From: Hirudinaria manillensis
Taxonomy: Eukaryota; Annelida; Clitellata; Hirudinida; Hirudinidae
Direction: 5' to 3'
Length of the DNA: 64,000 nt
NCBI GenBank assembly: GCA_034509925.1
Contig: CM067537.1
Coordinates: forward strand, 8,866,001 to 8,930,000
Shown here: one piece after another, positions 58,150-64,000 of the stretch
How the letters are laid out: each line of letters starts with the position of its first letter
Numbering within the stretch: the first letter of the stretch is position 1
Notes under the pieces: model-generated
Databases searched by the model: none
What the model saw: the letters and a program-made list of their open reading frames with translations, nothing else
What the model was told of the DNA's origin: nothing
Made by a program: the position numbers and the translations under genes

Positions 58150-59604
58150 GTGAATGAATTCACGACAACAAACTCGACTATGACGACTACGACATTCGCT
58201 CCAACAGAAGCAAAGACCTCACCTCAACATCCACCCAGAATCTCCCCATACGCCACTCATCCCCCACTCCAGTAGGGAGAATCAAATGGGGGGGGGGGTG
58301 ACGCGCAAGTCCTTCAGCATCCTCTTCGAGGGTATGGAATGTTGCGCAATCAATTCAATGCTGCGCAGACTGACACTTATGAATTGGAGATGAAACTCAG
58401 TTGTCATTGTTGCTGCTGCTGTTGTTGATGATGTTATTGCTGTTGTTGTTGATGTTATTGTTGTTGTTCATGCTGTTGTTGTTCAACAAACAAACGATGC
58501 AACAGGAACATCACCGACAAAGACACGTTGTATGTCGTTTTATGATCATGGTATGGCGAGAACTGTAGTGGCTGTCATCGTCAGCGTCGTCATCGTCATC
58601 ATGAACATTATCATCATTATCATCATCATCGTCGTCATCGTTATCATCATTGAGGACGCCCGTCCTGACGCGCCGATGAGGAGCAAAGTTGCCAACAAGT
58701 TTTCAAAACAATCTTCCACCGACTGCATCACATCTGACACGCTCCACTGCTTCCACGACCGTTTGCCATGACGAGTTGCCAGGCCCACTCATTCACTCAA
58801 AGCCGTCCTCCCGTCAGTCTATCGAACTGATCATCCGTCCGTCCTTCCATCCGTCCACTCATCCATCCATCCATCCATCCATCCAACGTGATCGTCCATC
58901 CAATCATTCATACATACATTCACTCATTCTTTGGATGGATAGATAGATGGATGGATGGATGGACGGTGATCCCTGATTCATCCATGCGTGGAGACGTGGA
59001 CGGAGAGACTGGATTGTTCCAGGCAGACGCCCCTCCAATGCAGCGGTATCAGAGGTCTTGACTTTCATCATCTGTTCTCTCTATCTGTCGCTGTATCGAG
59101 CCAAGTGTTCTTTTCTCCTTCATTCATTCTTTTATTTGTTCATTCATTCATTCATTAACTACTAATTATATACTCCTTCATTGCTTAATCACTCATTCAT
59201 AAGATAAAACATATTATAATTATACAGTCATCGTCATCATCAGCAGCACTCATTGATCATCATCATCATCATCATCATCATCGTCGTCGTCGTCATCGTC
59301 GCAGTCGAGGTGATAATGTCGACGATGTACTCGCTTATTTATTTACTCGCTCGCCGTTTCGCTCCACCGAATCCGGTCACGCTCCGACGGAAGTCGTGAT
59401 GGAACGACTAAACGCCGGCTGCGAATCTTTCCTAATTATCTCCTGTGCATCGTCAGTTTGGCCATGATGATGATGACGATGACGATGGTGGTAGTGATGA
59501 TGATGATGATGACCAGGCAGAGCGGTGACGATGACGACAACTTCATTAGCCAAAAACCGTTAAACTGATTTTGCAGCGAGTGAGTGAATGAGCCTCAAAT
59601 AGAA

Positions 59605-59875
59605 AGATAGATGGATGGATAATGGATGGATAAATGAATGAATGAATGGATGGATGGATGGATGGACTGATGGCTGGATGAATGAATGAATGGATGGATG
59701 GATGGATGAATGAATGAATGAATGGATGGATGGATGGATGGATGGATGGATGGATGGATGGATGGATGGATGAATGGATGGATGGATGGACTGATGGTTG
59801 GACTGATGGCTGGATGAATGGATGGATGGATGGATGGAGTGATGGTTGGATGAATGGATGGATGGATGGATTGTC
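59605..59875. repeat. ATGG/ATGA tetranucleotide region
   Basis: About 270 bp of ATGG with ATGA and CTGATGG interruptions. The opposite orientation (ATCC) appears 250 bp downstream. Confidence 0.95.
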
Positions 59876-60133
59876 GATAGGAATTCATTCTTGCTCCGGT
59901 GCATGGATGCAGCGCCATCTCTCATCCGTTTACAGAGTTTGCCACAGCGTGCAGCTCTCGTCTCCCTCTCTACACAAGCGACGCCTGTGGGCATTACGTT
60001 GGATTTGTAGTTCGCAGGACATATGGTGCTTCTTTTTTCAGGACTCCGAGTAATTGCCTTGTCTTTCTTCTTGTCTTCCTGTCTTCTGACATCCATCCAG
60101 ACGTTTCCACATCCGTGTGTCTTCCCCTCCCTT

Positions 60134-60228
60134 CATCCATCCATCCATCCCTCCATCCATCCATCCATTCCTCCGTCAGTGTGTCCGTCCATCCATCCAT
60201 CCATCCGTTCATCCATCCATTTATTCTT
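60134..60228. repeat. ATCC tetranucleotide region
   Basis: About 95 bp of CCAT units with CCGT and CCCT variants, inverted relative to the ATGG region to the left. Confidence 0.92.
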
Positions 60229-60713
60229 TTATTCATTCATTCGTTCACTACGGTTCGCATCTCCACATCCGTTCGTTCGTTGGGCATAAATTGCCATCTC
60301 ATCTAATATTAGATCGTTAGATGTCACTGAGATAAAGGCGCGTAGTGATACGGTCCAGGAGTTGTGCGACCGAACGGGACTATTTTTTTGTCGTCCATCC
60401 TCCGCCATAAATTCCATCTACCGGCCCTACTCCGCTTTACTCCATAGTCGCCAAGGATGGACAGATGGATAAAGGGATGGACGGACGGATGGATGGACGG
60501 ACAGACGGACTGTCGGGTGGAAGGGTAGATGGATGGATGAAGGAATAAAGTAACGTTAGATGAATAGACATGCTCGGATGGAAAGATAAGGAAAGTGAAA
60601 ATGGTTTCCTAGGAAGTCGGGGATTCCCCAGTGAGGAATGGACGCAACTCCTGCTGCGGTGTCGGAGGTCAAATCGTTTTGTCTTGTTATCGTCTTGTTG
60701 CTTCCTCCGCCGA

Positions 60714-60802
60714 TCCATCCATCCATACATCTGTTCATCCATCCATCCATCCATCCATCCATCCCTCCATCCATCCATCCATCCATCCATCCATCTGTTC
60801 AT
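60714..60802. repeat. ATCC tetranucleotide array
   Basis: About 90 bp of CCAT units. An ATGG-type run lies in opposite orientation at about 60450-60540. Confidence 0.92.
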
Positions 60803-61057
60803 TCATTCATCCATTTATCTGTACGTCAACCAACCTTTTCCTTATTCTACAATTGAAGGATTACTCTTCCTCATCATCATCATCATCATCGTCATCATCA
60901 TCATCACCATCATTGACATCATCGTCATCATCATCGTCAACCGGCTCCTATTACCGCTACAACTCGCCGTTGATACTGATAGCATTTGATCTAGGACCCT
61001 CAGATCGATGACGTCAGAGGCGATTCTGGCCAATGGGCGTCAACAAACATACAAATA

Positions 61058-61147
61058 CAAACACGCACACAAACAAACAACATCACACGCACGCACAATT
61101 ACAAACACGCACACACGCACAAACAAACAACATCACACGCGCACAAT
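61058..61147. repeat. Duplicated CA-rich block of about 45 bp
   Basis: Two adjacent copies share ACAAACACGCACAC, AAACAAACAACATCACACG and GCACAAT. They differ by small insertions of ACGC type. Confidence 0.8.
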
Positions 61148-61551
61148 CATCCTAGCTCCTAGCATTTAATATGTTGAATTCCTGGTTGTTATTTCGATTC
61201 AATTTTAAATCTTCTGTCCATCAATTGACCTTGAACTTCCTCTCATTGCTGTCTGCCAATCAGATAAGCGATTAATTATTCATTATGTTAATTAGGCCAA
61301 CAATGATAAACATTCAAATGCATTTATGCCATTATTATTGTTATTATTATTATCATTATTATTATCATCATCATTATAATTATTATATATGAATAATTAA
61401 TTAATTATTTAATTTCGTACGAGTTGAGGTTCGAACCTGCAGAGTACGACTTGGGTTCCTAGAAATGAGACTCCATTTTAAATGTGTCTCAGTTGTTTAC
61501 AGAGGCAACAATGGCTGCGTCAACGTCTTTTATTCATTTTTAATTCCAAAC

Positions 61552-61583
61552 AATAATAATAATAACATTTAAAAATGATGATG

Positions 61584-61631
<48 letters not shown>

Positions 61632-61636
61632 GTGGT
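61552..61636. repeat. AAT trinucleotide array
   Basis: AAT units with one ACATTTAAAAATGATG interruption. Confidence 0.9.
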
Positions 61637-61850
61637 GAAAATGATGATAAATGTAATAATAATAATAATAAAAATATTTTTAATAACCTTGCAACGTGAA
61701 CAACATCAACATTTTCTTATTATCGTTCACCTCCATGATTGAAAATATGAATTCCACAACAAGTTTTAAACTCAGATTGAAACGAATTACAATCAATCTT
61801 ATCTACAATGGCGAAACTCCTTCGTCATAGACTCATAATATTCACCATGG

Positions 61851-61851
61851 A

Positions 61852-61884
<33 letters not shown>

Positions 61885-62022
61885 TTAGTATAATAATAAT
61901 AATATAATAATAATAGTGATAATAATAATAATATAATAATAATAGTGATAATAATAATGGAATAATAATAATAATAATAGTTATAATACTACTGGTATTA
62001 ATAATACTAATAACAATAATAG

Positions 62023-62056
<34 letters not shown>

Positions 62057-62075
62057 GTGATAATAAAAACGTAAT
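61851..62075. repeat. AAT-based compound repeat
   Basis: AATAAT runs with repeated AATATAATAATAATAGTG units, indicating local higher-order duplication. Confidence 0.88.
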
Positions 62076-62245
62076 AATAATAATGATTACAATTATAGTA
62101 TCATGATAATGATAGGCATAATTATAATAATTATAACCAATAATTACGCAGCGTTGACAATATTTTCCGTGACTTGAAATAATATTTACAAACGTCAGCC
62201 TCGCTACGAGCTCCTTCCTTGCTTTACAACTTTACAGGTTTACGA

Positions 62246-62400
62246 AAAAATAAATAAATAAAAAATATCAATATATAATAAATAAATAAATAAAAAATAT
62301 CAATAAATAATAAATATAAATAAATAATAAATAAATAAATACTAAATATCAATAAATAATAAATATAAATAAATAATAAATAAATAATAATAATAGTAAT
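62246..62400. repeat. AAAT/AATAT-rich repeat region
   Basis: AAATA units with a recurrent AAATATCAATA block occurring several times. Confidence 0.85.
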
Positions 62401-62600
62401 AACGGTAATACAAATAAAAACATTATTATTATCATCATCATCATCACCATCACCATGGAAACGCGAGGCAATATAATAAAATGGACCGCAAAAGAAATGT
62501 CTACATGGTCTTGTAATACTTGACTTGTTACGTAATACTGCACAACTACGATCGTCTGTACGACCCAATGAGCCAACAGCAAAAAAAAAAGAAAATAAAT

Positions 62601-62731
62601 AAATAAATAATTAATTTAATTATTTAGTAACAAAATAAATAAATAAATAATTAATTTAATTATTTAGTAACAAAATAAATAAATAAATAATTAATTTAAT
62701 TATTTAGTAACAAAATAAATAAATAAATAAA
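62601..62731. repeat. 40-bp minisatellite, three exact copies
   Basis: Three tandem 40-bp units at 62601-62640, 62641-62680 and 62681-62720 appear identical, each containing TTAATTTAATTATTTAGTAA and then AAATAAAT. A partial fourth unit follows. Confidence 0.95.
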
Positions 62732-62806
62732 TGTTTTTAATAGGTGAAAATTAAATTCACTGAAAGATAATTTCCGCCAATGATGTGGATCATCATCATG
62801 ACCACC

Positions 62807-62837
<31 letters not shown>

Positions 62838-63337
62838 CCATCATCACGATGATGGATTGAGAAGAGGCTGGAGACATCTCCGTACAACTTAGGGATAGTT
62901 ATCATGACCACTGCAAATATTACTATCATAACCACAATCACACAATCATCATCATCATCATCATCATCACCAACATCACGACTATAATCATCATCGTCAT
63001 CATCCTCATCAACAACAATTAATTCCTTCCGACAACTGACCTCCATCGACAACGCATAAATTTTCTCCAATTAACAAGAATCGATGCTAATTCTTTTGCC
63101 ATCCACTCATCCATCCATCCTTCCATCCATTCATCCAACCACCCAACCACCCACTCACCCACCCACCCATCCATCCATCCGCAACAAATTAGAAAGTAGA
63201 ATGTCCCGTCCAGGTACAGCGGTTTATTTACGGAGCCCAAAAAAACCCAGGTATCGATTTCCAATTTTCAATTCCTTGCCTTGCAGACTAGATTTTCAAT
63301 TTCAAGATAAGGAGTAGGGGAGATCTTATTCAAACGA

Positions 63338-63353
63338 GATGATGATGATGATG

Positions 63354-63423
<70 letters not shown>
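63338..63423. repeat. GATG then AAT trinucleotide array
   Basis: A short GAT run leads into about 75 bp of perfect AAT repeat. Confidence 0.93.
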
Positions 63424-63424
<1 letters not shown>

Positions 63425-63661
63425 GATGACCTTCTTTTAATTATAGCTTTAACAGCAGAATAGAAAAGACGGAAATAAAATAACACAACTTTTAAAAATA
63501 ATAATAATAATAATAATAATGATAATAACAAAAGTAATTGAATCACGTGTCGTCCAAAAAAGTCACCGCCATAATCACCATCACCATCCTCATCTTCTTC
63601 TTCCTCCTCCTCTTCCTCATCGTCGTCGTCATCATCATCGTGTTCATCGTCTTCCTTATGT

Positions 63662-64000
63662 TCACCATATCTCCGTGGGTAATTCTGTTTGCCCCTGTTG
63701 TGGTTGTTGTTGTTGTTGTTGCTGCTGCTGTTGTTGTTGTTGTTGTGGCTGTCCAACGACGATACTCGGACCCTGCTGAGACGACGGCGTGACGGACTGA
63801 GGCGGATGTGGAGTCCTCAACTGGTGTCCGGGATTGAACCTGGAGAAGGGCGAGTGCTGGAGCGGAGGTACCAGGGCAGCCTGGTGTAGGTGCGGAGGCT
63901 GCAGGTGCGCTGGAAAAGCCGGATTGGGGACGCTGTTGTTGCTGTTGTTGTTGCCGTTATCGTGCTGTTGTTGTTGCTGTTGTTGATGGTGGTGGTGGTG
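63662..64000 (-). CDS. Gln/Pro/His-rich protein, partial exon at right edge
   Basis: The minus strand is open from the window edge (64000) to TGA at 63662-63664, 113 codons. It starts in a His run, then a Gln run, then an Asn/Ser block. A complex Pro-rich segment follows (for example NPAFPAHLQPPHLHQ, PLQHSPFSRFNPGHQLR and TPHPPQSVTPSSQQGP), then a run of Gln and a short tail ending TEIW. Unlike neighbouring repeat DNA, the middle 180 bases are GC-rich with mixed codons and no repeat periodicity, which is the look of real coding sequence of a Q/P-rich regulatory protein. I do not recognise the family. It may stop at the TGA, or be spliced at a possible donor GTGAAC three bases earlier (ATATG|GTGAAC), in which case more exons lie to the left. 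Confidence 0.55.
   Translation of the reverse strand, partial: HHHHHQQQQQQQHDNGNNNSNNSVPNPAFPAHLQPPHLHQAALVPPLQHSPFSRFNPGHQLRTPHPPQSVTPSSQQGPSIVVGQPQQQQQQQQQQQQQQPQQGQTELPTEIW

Larger units (their letters stand above)
55097..63661. other. Simple-repeat-rich gene desert, right part
   Basis: Trinucleotide and tetranucleotide arrays occupy a large fraction of the sequence, separated by short unique islands (about 55640-55800, 56400-56530, 56630-56720, 58980-59100, 59880-60060, 60590-60690, 61700-61850). None carries a recognisable protein domain. If the Gln-rich exon at the right end is spliced, this interval would include its downstream introns. Confidence 0.5.

Noticed and set aside
59560..60320. 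Open frames rich in IHPSIHPS or GWMDGWMDG
   Set aside because: Direct translations of ATCC/ATGG arrays.
61425..61460. GGTTCGAACC, a tRNA T-loop-like box
   Set aside because: No acceptor, D or anticodon arm can be built on either strand, and flanks are AT-rich. It is a short palindrome or at best a SINE remnant.

Overview
This is eukaryotic, metazoan genomic DNA: short exons with GT/AG introns, AT-rich non-coding sequence and very heavy simple-sequence repeats. The gene set is an innexin, a spalt-type zinc finger, RanGAP1, a KMT2E/SETD5-type PHD-SET protein, SMG7, FAM114A and a BACURD-type KCTD protein. This indicates a protostome invertebrate. A lophotrochozoan, possibly an annelid such as a leech, is my best guess, but that is inference from general look and not proven by any single feature.

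Layout. 1-10.4 kb holds the 3' end of a sorting nexin (SNX7/SNX30-like, +), a large exon of a spalt-like C2H2 protein (+) and an apparently intronless innexin (-), separated by AT-rich and simple-repeat DNA. 10.4-17.0 kb shows no gene I can support. 17.0-48.1 kb is a compact block of five conserved genes: RanGAP1 (+), KMT2E/SETD5-like (-), SMG7 (+), FAM114A-like (+) and KCTD10/13/TNFAIP1-like (-). Their intergenic gaps are only about 0.85-1.55 kb. RanGAP1 and the SET gene are tail to tail. The SET gene and SMG7 are head to head. FAM114A and the KCTD gene are tail to tail. 48.1-63.6 kb is a desert dominated by tri- and tetranucleotide arrays, including a near-perfect CCAA array of about 408 bp. 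At 63.66-64.0 kb a Gln/Pro/His-rich exon on the minus strand runs off the window.

The genes have separate roles: nuclear transport (RanGAP1), chromatin (SET gene), nonsense-mediated decay (SMG7), endosomal sorting (sorting nexin), ubiquitylation adaptor (KCTD) and gap junctions (innexin). They form no operon or pathway. Most exon coordinates were derived by joining splice sites with compatible phases. Two junctions, one each in SMG7 and FAM114A, could not be resolved and are flagged.

The most notable non-genic signals are a pair of about 97% identical 181-bp elements in inverted orientation around and inside RanGAP1, one of which supplies part of a splice donor, and a 33-nt match to the 5' end of U2 snRNA inside a RanGAP1 intron. 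I saw no CRISPR, prokaryotic operon or clearly novel multi-gene system.
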